This document shows positions 34,959 through 47,100 of a DNA stretch of 51,734 nucleotides, one piece after another (position 1 is the stretch's first letter; each line of letters opens with the position of its first letter). This DNA is from Lingula anatina (taxonomy: Eukaryota > Brachiopoda > Lingulata > Lingulida > Lingulidae): NCBI RefSeq assembly GCF_001039355.2, contig NW_019775440.1:356388-408121 (forward strand). The letters are read 5' to 3'. The translations under genes were made by a program, and so were the position numbers. A model generated the notes under the pieces. The model ran no database searches, was not told the DNA's origin, and was given only the letters and a program-made list of their open reading frames with translations.

Positions 34959-35106
34959 CAGGGCCGTAGCCTCCGGGGGGGCAGGGGGGGCAGCTGCCCC
35001 CCCTGGAATTTGGAATTTTACACACCACACCCACCCCCCTCGGTAGCTTCGCCCCTTTGTGTCCGCTTACTGCCCCCCCTGGCATTTTGCTCAGGCTACG
35101 GCCCTG
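34959..35106. mobile_element. 148-bp MITE with perfect 14-bp inverted ends
   Basis: The unit begins CAGGGCCGTAGCCT and ends with its exact reverse complement. Direct 5-bp repeats ATCTG flank it (34954-34958 and 35107-35111). Inside are paired G7 and C7 runs around the palindrome GGCAGCTGCC, plus a second CCCCCCCTGG block near the right end. There is no coding frame. CAGGG-type ends are typical of hAT-related elements, and 5-bp duplications occur in some of them; that assignment is inference. Confidence 0.75.
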
Positions 35107-35111
35107 ATCTG

Positions 35112-36510
35112 TAGTGATCCCCGTCTGAACAGCCTTACTGGTACCAATTCCGATTTTGATTTTATTAAATACGTTTAAAATCAAGTTGACGCCCCGCACA
35201 GCATTTTACATCTTACGTTTTTAAAAAGGTATCCTAAACTATTAAAGGTAATACTATTCAAAGTGAATTTAAACAAAGTTACTGCAGGTCCTAGTTAAAC
35301 CTGGAACGCAGGCATCGGGTTTTTTTTCTGCAAAAACCAGACTTTCTCTGTGGGTGACCATGGAGTGTGATTAGCCATAGCAAGAGGTCAAATAGGCCAG
35401 CTTAGAAGGCTGGACGCAGCTTAGCTCTATTTTTTTGCCAATCCGATTTCATATCCGTTTATTTCCTACCAGAACTAGCTGACAGCTTGGTTCTCCCTTC
35501 CCTTCACATCACGACCGCATAGTGCCACACCAGATTAGGCGGAGCCTTTCAGAATCACGGACTCCCGCGGCCGTGGCTTCCGCGCGGTAAATGGGAATTA
35601 ATTCGGAATTAGAGGTACAAAATGTTACATTATTTGGTCTAGATAAGGGTGGAAATGATGGGTCCTCCAAGTCATCATGACAAAAAAGGAAGAAAAATTA
35701 GCGCAAGAAATCTCTGAGATATTTGATATTCTTGCAGCTCTTATTATTTTATTAACTTTTTTATTAATGTATTTTGTTTCGAAACTTCTTTTGTAATATA
35801 AGTCTATGTAAACTTATTCAGTTGTATCTGCACTGGTACACATGCCTCCTCATGAATATTCATGGTGAGAGACTGTTTAATGGGATTGGATTTTAACTGT
35901 GTAATTGTGAGTACATCTGTTTTTATTATTAGGTCATTACTTTTACAGTAGTGCAGTAGTAACACATTTGTGCCGAGTAAAGTTATCATTGATATGGATG
36001 TGGGACAGGGCACTTCCGGTTGTATTCCACCAGAGGTCGCTATCTACAGTGATGATGCAAGATCATGTGACATGATCGAAATGGGCTGAGCACCAAGAGG
36101 GTTCGGTAGTTTATTTACTTATTTATTTATTTTACATTTAAAGATGTTATTTTATCTTTTTATTTATATACTAAGGAATTATAGGTGTACAATTGATCGC
36201 GACCGATCCACTTGAACACAGTTTTAATGCATGCATGCATTGTATAAGATTTTAGGGGTCAGGGTGTACATGTACGTCTTGTTACGCAATATATAACGAC
36301 AAAAAAGCACAAGGAAAAGCTGTCCACGTCTAGACAAAACAATGTGATAGTAATGAATTGTCACAAAAATTGTTTTCCTGCATAGGAATGGGGCACAGGA
36401 ACATGATCAGTGATTGTACTAGTACAAATCATAATGTTTTGGATTGTGAAAATAAACCCATTGTTTTAATGATCGATAGAAGTAGTGTACATACATGTTA
36501 TTTCCGCTCA
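35112..36510. other. Non-coding stretch, no gene supported
   Basis: Short frames only. A TTTA-rich run lies near 36110-36180 and an ATGCATGCATGCAT palindrome near 36227-36240. Confidence 0.5.
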
Positions 36511-36580
36511 TTTTCTCATATTCTGTAAAAGTAATGTGAAGTTAATTTTCTCATATTCTGTAAAAGTAATGTGTAGTTAA
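36511..36580. repeat. 35-bp tandem repeat, two copies
   Basis: Unit TTTTCTCATATTCTGTAAAA plus GTAATGTGAAGTTAA occurs at 36511-36545 and again at 36546-36580 with a single A-to-T change. A degenerate start of a third unit may follow. Confidence 0.9.
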
Positions 36581-37780
36581 TTTCCTCCTGTTTTCTCACC
36601 TTATAATGAAGCAAAACAAAACAAAAAAATAAATAAATGAACCCGTGAAGATAAAAATACTATGAAAGAGGCCAACGTTAGTTTCGTGTTAGAATTTCAC
36701 CCTCGTGTTCCCTCAAGACAGCGAGGAGCCGATCAAAAGGAAATTACCATGTAAGCTTGCTCACAATCAGCGCACTCCAAGCGCTGTTTTTAGACAGGAT
36801 TACGGGGTTTTAAAAGGTTAAAAAAATCTTATTCGCTTTGGTTGTCCGTCTTTGTACGCTGTATCCATGATATTGCCTGATTAAGCTATCGAATAGAGCC
36901 TTTTGCGCATGCTCTTCTGGTTTCCACTCTTTTTCCACTGACCTACACGTATAGCTTTAACGAAATGGGCCACGGCCAGCGCCGTGACAGATTAACACGT
37001 TTCTAGACTAAAATGGAGGAAGATGAAAGTCTGATTGCAATCAAACGACGTTAACGTTAAGATACCTGTTATATCAATCGAACAACCCGCTAACCCACTG
37101 CGAGTGAATACAGTCAAACAATCTACTTAATGGAATCAATTCAAAATTGGTTTATTGTGAAAAGGTGTTGAATTTGACCATGTACTTTCAAAACATTCGT
37201 AAATGTCTCAATTTCTTATTATTTTTACAATTAAAAGTCCAGAAAAACAATGACACACAACTTCGTATGTGGGAAATGATTATTATAGTCAATAATTAAG
37301 TCGATTCTGCATTTCTAAGGCCTAAGCACTCATTGCATATTCAATGAATCCCTAATAAAGCCACTGCAAAAGTTATTTGATGGGGAGCTCTCGAAACTTA
37401 AAATTTCTTGTTTTTTTTTTCTTGAAACGTTGATGTTTATTCTCAGGGAAATGTGGGTAAACCATCATTGAGACATTTTGGTCTCCGCAGATGAAATTGA
37501 AATTAGATTGATTACGTTCTGTTGTTCTAATAAAATTCTATTAGACATGTTATACTTATAGAAAACAGTGAAAAGGTGTCATGACTCCATGATTTCATTT
37601 CCTCCATCTTTTCCAAGACTTGCCTGCAGTGATTGATGCAATTTGAGAGGATGACAGGACTTAAGAACACTTCGTTTATTAGATTCATGAAAACATATAG
37701 AGGAGTGATTTAACATGACAAAGGACAAGGGATGCGTGAGTCACTGTCTTTTGTGTTGCGTTAAAAATTTCTCCACTTTT

Positions 37781-37784
<4 letters not shown>
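36581..37784. other. Non-coding stretch, no gene supported
   Basis: AT-rich, with a purine run (CAAAACAAAACAAAAAAATAAATAAATG) near 36613-36640. No supported gene. Confidence 0.5.
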
Positions 37785-37826
<42 letters not shown>

Positions 37827-37847
37827 GGTGTGTGTGTGTGTGTGTGT
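37785..37847. repeat. Compound (TC)n-(TG)n microsatellite
   Basis: About 15 TC units followed directly by TG units with one GGG interruption. This is another CT/GA plus GT/CA compound array. Confidence 0.95.
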
Positions 37848-38522
37848 CAGTGGCAGAACTGGGGCTTGTTATGCAGAGCGTCAGTTGTAGGGGGCGCCAC
37901 TTAGAGGAATTTGTTAACTTTTTAGTGCTGTATGTTCCTATACATAAACGCCCTTGCGTTATTCTAGTGCTTGCCATAGGCGTAGATACGGAATTGTTCT
38001 CCCCCCCTCTCTCTCTCTGCTTGTGTCACTTTGTCTGTCCATTTATTTCATATAATTTAATAATGCTAAATTAGCTCTATAAGAGGAAATGCCTCGTCTA
38101 ATTACCGGCTGGACGTGACTTTCTTTCGTATTTTCACTTACGACTAACAATATACTGATAATCCAATTACCCAACTTTTCCACTCCATAATTGCTCCCAG
38201 AGAGGCTTCCGTCTGTATCGCAATACACCGTGTCTAAAGAACAATAGGACATATTCGATGGGCTGCCATCTTCAATTTCATGTAGAATTTTGATTTGAGT
38301 TAACGCCCGTGAATATAAAATCAGTCAACGACACATCACTGGTGCAACGACGCCGACAAGTTGCCGTGTTATCCGGAAAATAAACCTTGGCAAATCTATA
38401 TGGCCAGGGCCATTTCACAAATGAAATTTGGTCTCAACCTTTAAACAAAAAAATTCCACCTTAACACAAAATAAATTAGCAGAAGCCAGTAAAATATAAA
38501 TTTGCAACAGTTTTATAACAAC

Positions 38523-38589
38523 TAGTTATTTATTTATTTTATCTATTTATTTATATTTTTATTTATTTATTTATTTATTTTTTTTTTTG
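38523..38589. repeat. (TTTA)n microsatellite ending in poly-T
   Basis: Interrupted TTTA units followed by a run of ten or more T. Confidence 0.9.
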
Positions 38590-39625
38590 AGGCTTGCTAT
38601 AACGGTTATGGTTTTAATTCTGAACTCGCCGTCGGATGAGAATGTTTTATGAAAAATACACGAAACACGGTCAGATTTCACAAAAGAAGCTGTGGTTTAT
38701 ATCTAAGCATACTGGTAGGCGTTTATCTTCATGAATCGCATGTTAATGAAACTCAGGGATAAAACGATATTGCTGTGGAAAATTGACAACAATACAACAC
38801 TATCAGCTGATATCCTTCCATTTTGTACATGCACCAAGTCACCACAGTAGGGGTCTTCAAGTTGCACTGTAACAAGATCAGTTGATAAAGAAATCGGTTC
38901 CTCTATTGCATTGACTGCACGCAACAAAACTAAGTTGTTATGTTATTTAAGTAAATGTTGCAATATTAGTTGACGTCTTTTTGAATAAGCCGCTTACTCC
39001 TTTTTTGCCACACTTGTATTTGATTTTCAGTGGAAAGGTATCAGAAGCTGCAACGGTATGTGTAAATGCATCAGACATTCCAAGTTTGTAATTACGTTTC
39101 CGGTGCACATACATTCTGTGCATGTGGACAGTTTGCATAACAGTTTGCACAAATGCCCGACGTGAACGAAAACAGACCTCAAGAAGATGAAGCGTTTTGA
39201 TTGGCTACCACGCAGCCGTCCGATGGCGTGCGTCACAAGATAAAACATAACCATACCGCCTGCCTATGGAACAAATTTCCCTGAAAAAAAAAAGATGTGA
39301 GATCAAATATGATATGCACTGTCACGAACCTGTGTGAGTTCAAAATGTCGCCCCAATTAATGACGCGTGCATTAAAGAAAATGGCTTTGTAACCTTCTTT
39401 CTTCACGCAAGGTTCTGAGAGCAAGGCCGTTTTTGCAGGCAGTCGCTTTGTTCTAAAATCAAGAGACCAAGGGATATAAGTAACGTGTTTGAAATATTAA
39501 AAATCTCTGGACGAGTTGCAGATGCCGTATTAGTATTAGTACGGCACAAGATAATAGTATACCTAAACAGTACATTAAAGTACATTGTGTTTGTTTTCTA
39601 TGTACATTGTACCTACCGCGTGTGA
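38590..39625. other. Non-coding stretch, no gene supported
   Basis: Frames of 60-75 codons occur on the minus strand, but none has a recognisable domain or good splice sites. Confidence 0.5.
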
Positions 39626-39720
39626 ATGTGTGTGTGTGTGTGTGTGTCTGTGTGTGTGTGTGCGTGCGTGTTTGTGTGTGTGTTTGTATGTATGTATGTA
39701 CGTATGCCTGCGTGTGTGTT
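39626..39720. repeat. Degenerate (GT)n array with GTAT units
   Basis: GT repeats with TCT and GCGT interruptions, passing into GTATGTATGTATGTACGTATG and then back to GT. Confidence 0.95.
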
Positions 39721-41783
39721 ATTCAACACTATTATTACATAGCGTTGTGTCTGTTTATATGTTATTTGAGTCATTTATATACTTCATGCATGACTTCACA
39801 CCTTAAAAAATTATAATGCGTCAAAATCTCCTTAAATATTGTAAGGGTAGGTTTAAATGCAGTACGTTAGGCCAAGGAAGAATTGAAATACTTTCTAACT
39901 TAACGTTAGCCTAATATGCAAGAGATACAAAAGGCATATACTAGGTAAGTGCACTTAATGTCTTCTCGGCTGTACTTGTTTACACGCTACAGCACAACAT
40001 CTCTGTGCACAATACATATTCGATCTACAGAGAAAATTAATTGGACTAAAACAGACAATTTAGATTGTAAATCGTCCCTTACGCACCTTCATGCCTCAAA
40101 TTGTTCAAGTGTATCATATGTTGTGTGGGCACTAAGTGCACCGAAAGACAATCAGCACATGTACAGAGACTGGTTTCAAAGATATGAGTCAGCGTTGTTA
40201 AAAAGCTTAGATAAACGATCTATATAACAAATAGTTCCACGCATTAGCTCAATGCAATGCAACACGTTTCCGTTATTTCGAATTCATTACATTTATGATA
40301 AATTGATTCAGATGCGCATGGCCGTGTCTCTTATATGGGCAATTAGGGCACACGTGTCTGTTTTTTACTTAGAAATATTACATGGCACAAACACATATAG
40401 CATAGATTGAAAGATCAGTGATCATGGTTATATATCAAGTGTCACATTTGACTCAACCCATGCGCTATTTGGTTTGTCGTAGCCGTCCGATATTTCACAC
40501 CCTTCGTTCGTAATAAAATCCCTTGCTGCTTTGTCATGCAAATAAAACAATACGTGTAAGCGCTTTTAGGTTTATTAAAATGCATAAAGAACACTGATTA
40601 GATCAGGGTTTCACATGAATAGATAATCCACCATATCCGTAGATTTGACATTTGTATTACCAATACGGTGGCTAGGACAGTGCTACTGTACAAGTAGGAG
40701 AGGCTTCAGTGAACATTATAAGCGATGGTTGAAATGACATGAATTTATGAACATGTGCAATCTGATTGTTTACCTAATGCCGTCCTCTCCCAACTCCAAA
40801 TACAACAACATTAAAGCAAAGTTTAAAACCCTGACTACATTAGGTAAGGAATATTTCGGCTCCAAAACGCGCTTATTCTTCCAGACGCAACAGGATTTCT
40901 CCGTAATTGATTCTTCTTGATAACTTGTTTTAGGTTCACTTTCGGTCTAAAGTGGACCTGATGGGAACACACCGAACGCGTTTTAATGTATGTGCATGTT
41001 AACTGAATTAAGTACATATTTACATAAACGTGATCTTATGATGACACAATGCACCTTTTCCTCTGTGTTTTACCTTAAGTCAAATACACAAATGGGGTTT
41101 CTATTAATCCGTCGTTTGCCGATTAAGTCTGATAACGCCACAAGGATTCACCGCTTTCCTTCTTAGCCGGATACGTGTTTGAAAGACAGTTTTAAAAAAT
41201 CCTCAAAGAGCTTACGATAAATACATCACACTAACATCTGACGTAAAAAGCTTATATATTTGCAGTATACGCATTACATGACATTCCACTTGTTTTATCT
41301 TTTGACATTTACACACCGAGCAAAGTATCATGACTTCTATTGATGCAGATTTGATAAACCTAGAATGCTAATTTTACACACTGTTTTGGTTCCATGGCAA
41401 CAGTTGTCTAAGAACACTTTGGACTATGCAACAAAATATTTTAAAAAGTAGAAAAAATTCAAAATATGTTAATTTCACCATAATTTCCACACATTGTGTA
41501 TGTACTTTGCTTACAAGATGGGCTCCAATAACTTCTACCAATATATTACTGATATAAGAAGTGGCCAGACTTCATATGCTCAAATTCCACCAATATTTCA
41601 CAAGTGATTTTGATGTTTTTTTTTTGCTTTACACGGTGTATTTATTGTGATCTGTGTTTGTTTCAGCGCCATCTGACATAAGAACATGCACATTATTTTG
41701 TCGTGGCAATCTTTTCCAATCTGTAAAGACGCCCTTTATAAATAGAAGGAACTGCACTTCTTAAAAGAACTATTTAGATGCCG

Positions 41784-41786
<3 letters not shown>
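39721..41786. other. Non-coding stretch, no gene supported
   Basis: It contains a plus-strand donor-like CTAG|GTAAGT at 39944 preceded by a short ATG frame (MQEIQKAYT), and a 57-codon frame at 40747-40920. Neither has further support. Confidence 0.45.

Positions 41787-41824
<38 letters not shown>
41787..41824. repeat. (ACA)n trinucleotide array
   Basis: About 12 ACA units. Confidence 0.95.
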
Positions 41825-44400
41825 AAACGGCTTTTGTTGCGTTCTATTCCACTTCCAAACAAATAATAAGACAATTGCCAGCTGGTGGCTGGACTCTGTT
41901 GGAATCATGAGATTGCCAATTGCTGGGCTGGTGACACTATTGTAGCCCGCTCTTGCTGTCAAATAGAACACAGCAAGACCGTTTTGATTTCCGTGCCAGA
42001 ATCCCTGCAGATGAAACCCTTCAGATAAAAGGCTACTACCATTTGACTGGATACGTGCGTGAACTGTCCTCCCAACTGCAGCTTTCCTCGTTATCTTGTC
42101 ATATGTCAGCATTATGAACGTCCTTTGTGGTTTTCTTAATTTGTACGGCTTTGTTCCAGAGTGATTCGTTACCAGGAGCCGTTTGTATTAGAGGCAGAAT
42201 ACTTACAGGAGTTAATCGCAAGCCGATTTATATTTGATATTTTGTTTTAAAATTTTGTGTTTGTATTTCGCTGTTTTTTTCTAATGAATCACACTTTGAA
42301 CCATATTTAAGAGAAGCAATAAAGTCTCCAGTATTTGAAAAGGTTTGAAAAAATCTCAGTCAGTAAAAATGCAAAAGTACGCTCAACTTCAAAGGTAAAA
42401 AATTAGCACATTGCTTAGAACGTAGTCGTTCCGATGAAATTTTTGCTTTGAAGAGCTAAGCATGAATGAGTGTCATCAATGATATATCTCACAGTATTGC
42501 AAACCGTGACTTCGAATATGCCGCGGCAGTTATGTTATTTCTATTTTCAATCCACAAGGACATCTGCTCCGTGGAAACCAGCGGAAACAATTAGTCAAGT
42601 TGGAAAGACGGCAGTGTCACCGCCAACCAGCAAAGGTCGGGACTGATTCGATTTTCTGACATGGATTAAAAAGCTTCTGATTCTATTAATCGCCTGTCGT
42701 ATTTATTTGAGTAAAAGGCATCCTACGTCAACGGGTGAATAAGTATGAGTAAGAGCGCGGTCCCTAAGGAATGGCCTCATTTAGATTTCGCGACCCGTTA
42801 GCACCGCGCTGTATCCGAGGTTCTTACGGGGGCACACCGAGTCACTTATATCTCGCTATTTGAGGGAGTTTGGTTATTCTTAATAATAGGGTTAATCATT
42901 TAAAAGTGGACATTTGACGAACACATTTTGTTTAATATTTACACAACTGTTTTATATAACTTTTTCAATTGCTGTTGGTCTCTTGTCACATATGGGAGCG
43001 TACTATGGTATAAAACTGCAAAAATGGCTAAAATGCTCACTTTTTTGTGGAATGAAACAATTTACAGTTCTTTAAAGTCACACTCCACATTCGTCATATT
43101 CCTGTAGATATAAAGATATGGGGTTAAAGCTAAGAATTCTAAAATATACCATCTTGGCCTGTAAATGTGCGATTTCTCTTTATCCTTATTTCTCCCTATG
43201 CCGTTACATATGCAGTTTAGATTCTCATCATTCCTTAACATCACTATATTCATATGTATGTTTCAGTTGTTTTGTGCAATTACATATTATTACATACAAA
43301 ACCAGTTATGGTGAAATTGGTTTTTCGTTGTCTCTTGTGTAATGTTGATAATAATGTATAAACCGAGTCTGATAAAACTCAACGCCTCGTATTGTCAGGA
43401 TAAAAGCCCTTTTAGTAAACGCAATGTCTTACAGATAGTGAAACAAGTTTAGTTTCCCTAGAAACCACTAACTTTTTATTAGATATAGTTACATGTATAC
43501 AAACTACATGTACCTGTAATCGTATACTCAAATACATGTTCTGTCTTCTGATAAACAACTTCCAATAGTTTCGATAGATACTGGTGAGTGCTTCTTCTTA
43601 CAAATACAGATCTACAAATACACATTAGGTGAAGACAGCTAATGCTGTATCGCCATTTTATCTAAATATTAATACTAAATATTTATCTGTTTAAAAAAAA
43701 CTCGACTTACCCTTGTATAATCACGGCTCCCCAGAACAATGGAACCAACCCGATATTACATTGGATTATTCAAGCTACATTCCGCCAGGTAAATGTCAAG
43801 TGAGAATTTTATTAACGATCTATATTTAATCACAATCTTGATAATTTATGGTGCTCTTTCTGGCAATTGCTTTATGCAGGGCGTCACTTTGCTCTTCAAG
43901 CATATCCTACAGTATAATGCTACGGAAATGACCGAAGACTTTGACATGTGCTTATGCTTAAGCTTTATAAAAGTGAGTGAAGCCTTCAGATATATGACTA
44001 CATTGTTCGTGTCATAACAAAAGTACACTGGTAAAATGCAACCTTCATCTCTTTTAAACGAAAGGTAGAAGATTACTTTGATATTTGCATAGACATGTGT
44101 ACCCATGCTTTTATCTGATTCATGGAATTAGAAAATGGAAAAGTACAACTCAGTGGAATTCCTTGTGGTATTCAACTACCAATATCCAAATCTAACCGCC
44201 ATATTGACAGCAACCGAGAAATACTATAGTGCAAAGTACACTACATCTTTTTTCTCATTTAGAAGTCACGCGACATTTAATTGCTTCAGGAGGTTATACG
44301 AGATAGTTGTAGTTCCTTTATTCATATTCGGTAAATATGATTTTCTACCATGGGGACCAATCCCCATACTATCCAAGAAGTAACAAATCATTTGGAGACG
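41825..44400. other. Non-coding stretch, no gene supported
   Basis: A CpG-richer patch near 42,500-42,860 holds an 8-bp inverted pair AGCGCGGT/ACCGCGCT (42754-42761 and 42803-42810). Frames of up to 112 codons (41774-42112, minus) overlap the ACA array or lack signals. Confidence 0.45.
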
Positions 44401-44470
44401 AGTAAAGTTAAATAAATTTGCAATTTACAGACAAGTAAAGTTTAATAAATTTGCAAACAGAAAGGTAAGC
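44401..44470. repeat. 33-bp imperfect tandem repeat
   Basis: AGTAAAGTTAAATAAATTTG at 44401 recurs at 44434 as AGTAAAGTTTAATAAATTTG with a period of 33 bp. A degraded third unit (GGTAAGCTTAATAAA) follows. Confidence 0.75.
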
Positions 44471-45668
44471 TTAATAAAAATTACCACGGATTGCCTCTTT
44501 AATCAACGCTGGCTCAGGTCCTGGAGGGGCCTCTGGCTTGGCGTTCTGCACTGCCACTCGCCTGAGTGCAGCAACCAGATTAATGTCAGTTAATTGTCAT
44601 ATAGCAGGCGCAATGAATTTCTTGGTTTGACAACTTGTGGGCAATGGCGGCGAGTATTTGAGTATTGCATGTGTATTTCATGCACTGCCTCAAAGGCTTC
44701 AAGACAGGAGAGCAATTAGAAACGAGTAATAGCGCCATGACAGGCAATACTGAAATAAGGCAAAGTGGAGTCATGCGGTTCTGCTTCTGTTTTGCAATCA
44801 AAATTTATCTGCAATTGTTTGGTGCTGTGTTAAAAGCCAAGAAATGGAGTATCCATATGGCAATCAAAAACAAAGTGATTGCTTTTGTATCTTTTGTATT
44901 TGAAAATGCCATGTAGTTCTGTTTGTAAGTGTCAGACAATGCATACTGCTAAGGGGTTTGACCTGTACTAAAGCACATTTCAATTCCTGTCTATTTTGCC
45001 ATTTCTCTAGAAGCTCAGTAGGCGAAACAGGACATTATAGTCTGACCTTCAGAATTGAGTTATTAATCAAGGGTATGCGCAAAACCGATCCTAATTTGAA
45101 ATGAATAATGAGCGGGCGTTTCGAAACACACATCATTTTAGGAATTGTCTAAAAAAATTGTGAAAATAAGGGTGAAAAGTGCAAACAATCACTTTCTATC
45201 ATATCTGTAAGTGCTATCATTATGTGTAAAGTGTTCCATGATTGCCAATTACAGAAACAACGCCTTATTTCAACTTAACATGAAACGAGTACATTGTTTC
45301 AGCTGTGGTTATTCCGTTCTTGCTTCTTCGCTTACAAGCCCTGCTTCGATGATGTGGTCAAGGTACTGGTGTTGTGAAAACGGTTTGATAAAGCACAAAA
45401 AACTACCGTGTGCTTGTTTAAGAGGTTAACCTTTTCGTTAAGGGTTTGTACATGAGGCTCGAAAAAATGAGAAGGAAACCTCAAGAGAGTATTAAAGGTT
45501 TTACGATTTTCTACGCTTTGCTCTCTTTGAGTGATCAAATTTTGTTCTAAAAAAGGTCTTATTCATATTCCCTGGATACAAAAGACTAATCAGGGTATAC
45601 ATTTGCGCTGGAAAAGTACTAGTCTGATGAAAAATGGGTTATTTCGCCAAGCTTTGTATTTACGTGCG

Positions 45669-45670
<2 letters not shown>
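44471..45670. other. Non-coding stretch, no gene supported
   Basis: Frames of 68-83 codons occur on both strands without recognisable domains. No RNA gene was seen. Confidence 0.5.

Positions 45671-45700
<30 letters not shown>
45671..45700. repeat. (CA)n microsatellite
   Basis: Fifteen uninterrupted CA units. Confidence 0.95.
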
Positions 45701-45702
<2 letters not shown>

Positions 45703-47054
45703 CTTAACAACTTCGTGTTATAACCTGTTGTTGATGTTACTTAACGCTGACTATATGGCTCATATCTTCGAATCAGAAGAATTCAAAATGGCACAGTTTG
45801 AAGCTGATATCCCAAGTCGTCCTAACATAAAAGAGACCGGAGATATTGGGTGGTTCACTTGACAATACTTGTCTATTGAGTTTAAACTTGACTAATTACC
45901 GGGAGAAGCTAGTAAGGCCAAGTCTCCCTTGTGCATGCGACTTCATGGGATGGAACATGTTCGATAGAAGTGTTTTGTATCATTTTGGGTTTGTAAGCGA
46001 AATTCAACGTCTTTGTTGCAACATAATCGCAACAACCACCGGCTACCGGCTTTTAGAGTCATGTCCTGAAAAAATGTGAGATATTAAATGCATACATGCC
46101 ATGATGAGAGTATTCCATGGTGGCCCAAAATGACCATTGAAATTTTTAGAAAAATCTCTCTTTAGATCATTTACCGTTTAATTGAAGTGTGATCACGTAT
46201 TAAAATGGTTTTGAAAGTTCTTTATGAACCACTGTTCCACTGGGTCATAGTGCCTAGGTGAAATATTATATTCAAGGAAATTTTTTTGATAGTGTATAGC
46301 CATATTCAATAAAAAACTGACAGATATTTAACCTTAGGATAGTAAGGGAGTCACATACTTATGCCCGTCAAAAGGCGTGAGAAATGCCCAAATTTCTTCA
46401 CTTTTGTCTTCCTCAGAGTAGTATGTAGTTGACGGTACGCAATAATACACGAACCAAAATCCCCCCTCCTGTAAGTTTTTTGTTAGAACGCCAATTCCCA
46501 ATCGAACATCAATAAAAAACAACCCAATTTGATAGTAGGAATATAATGACTGCACTGCGTTTTTTGATAGACCCAAATTCTCGAGGGTTGCTCATATTTT
46601 CATTCATTATCCTGACTCCATACGCTTTCATCCTATCTGTTTTCAGAGACTAAAAATCTAACCTGGAGTTTAACATTCAGTGTAATCGAGTAGCCAGGTC
46701 TGATATTTACCTTGCAAATTAGTATTAGAAAGACGAGTATCGAGCGGACACATGACTTATTCATAACAGTGGCTTTTAACATGGTAAAGAGCGTTTCGAC
46801 TTACGTTCATCGCTTAACGGGTGACAGGCATTTAACTCTAAAGTCATAATATGCGCGTTAGACCTTTAGGCACCAAAACATGCATTTTCCTTGAAACTTC
46901 AGAAGTTTACCCTTTGTCGCAGGCTACACCATATCCAAAATCGTTAAGAAAATAAATAAATAAGAGATTTTTACTGAGGTTAGCAAGCACTGATTCCAGA
47001 ATTTTTGCGAGAAAATGGAAATTATTTTGTTTCTGTGAGTTGTAAAAATGTATT
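45701..47054. other. Non-coding stretch, no gene supported
   Basis: AT-rich with short frames. No signals pair up into an exon. Confidence 0.5.
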
Positions 47055-47100
47055 TATTGTGGATTTTTGAATCTCATATGAAGAGTTCTTATCCCTTTAA
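47055..47100. mobile_element. Solo end of the TTAA-type element family
   Basis: TCTCATATGAAGAGTTCTTA followed by TCCCTTTAA matches the right end of the element at 22001-22306 (TCTCATACGAAGAGTTATTA, TCCCTTTAA) with two differences, and it also abuts a TTAA (47097-47100). I could not find a matching left end within about 500 bp, so it is a truncated or diverged copy. Confidence 0.55.

Noticed and set aside
37715-38074. 119-codon plus-strand frame
   Set aside because: It crosses the TC/TG array, and its Ser-Leu and Val-Cys runs are repeat-derived.
40747-40920. 57-codon plus-strand frame starting MNMCNLIVYLMPSS
   Set aside because: It is short and lacks splice or promoter support. Many frames of this length arise by chance in six-frame reading of AT-rich DNA.
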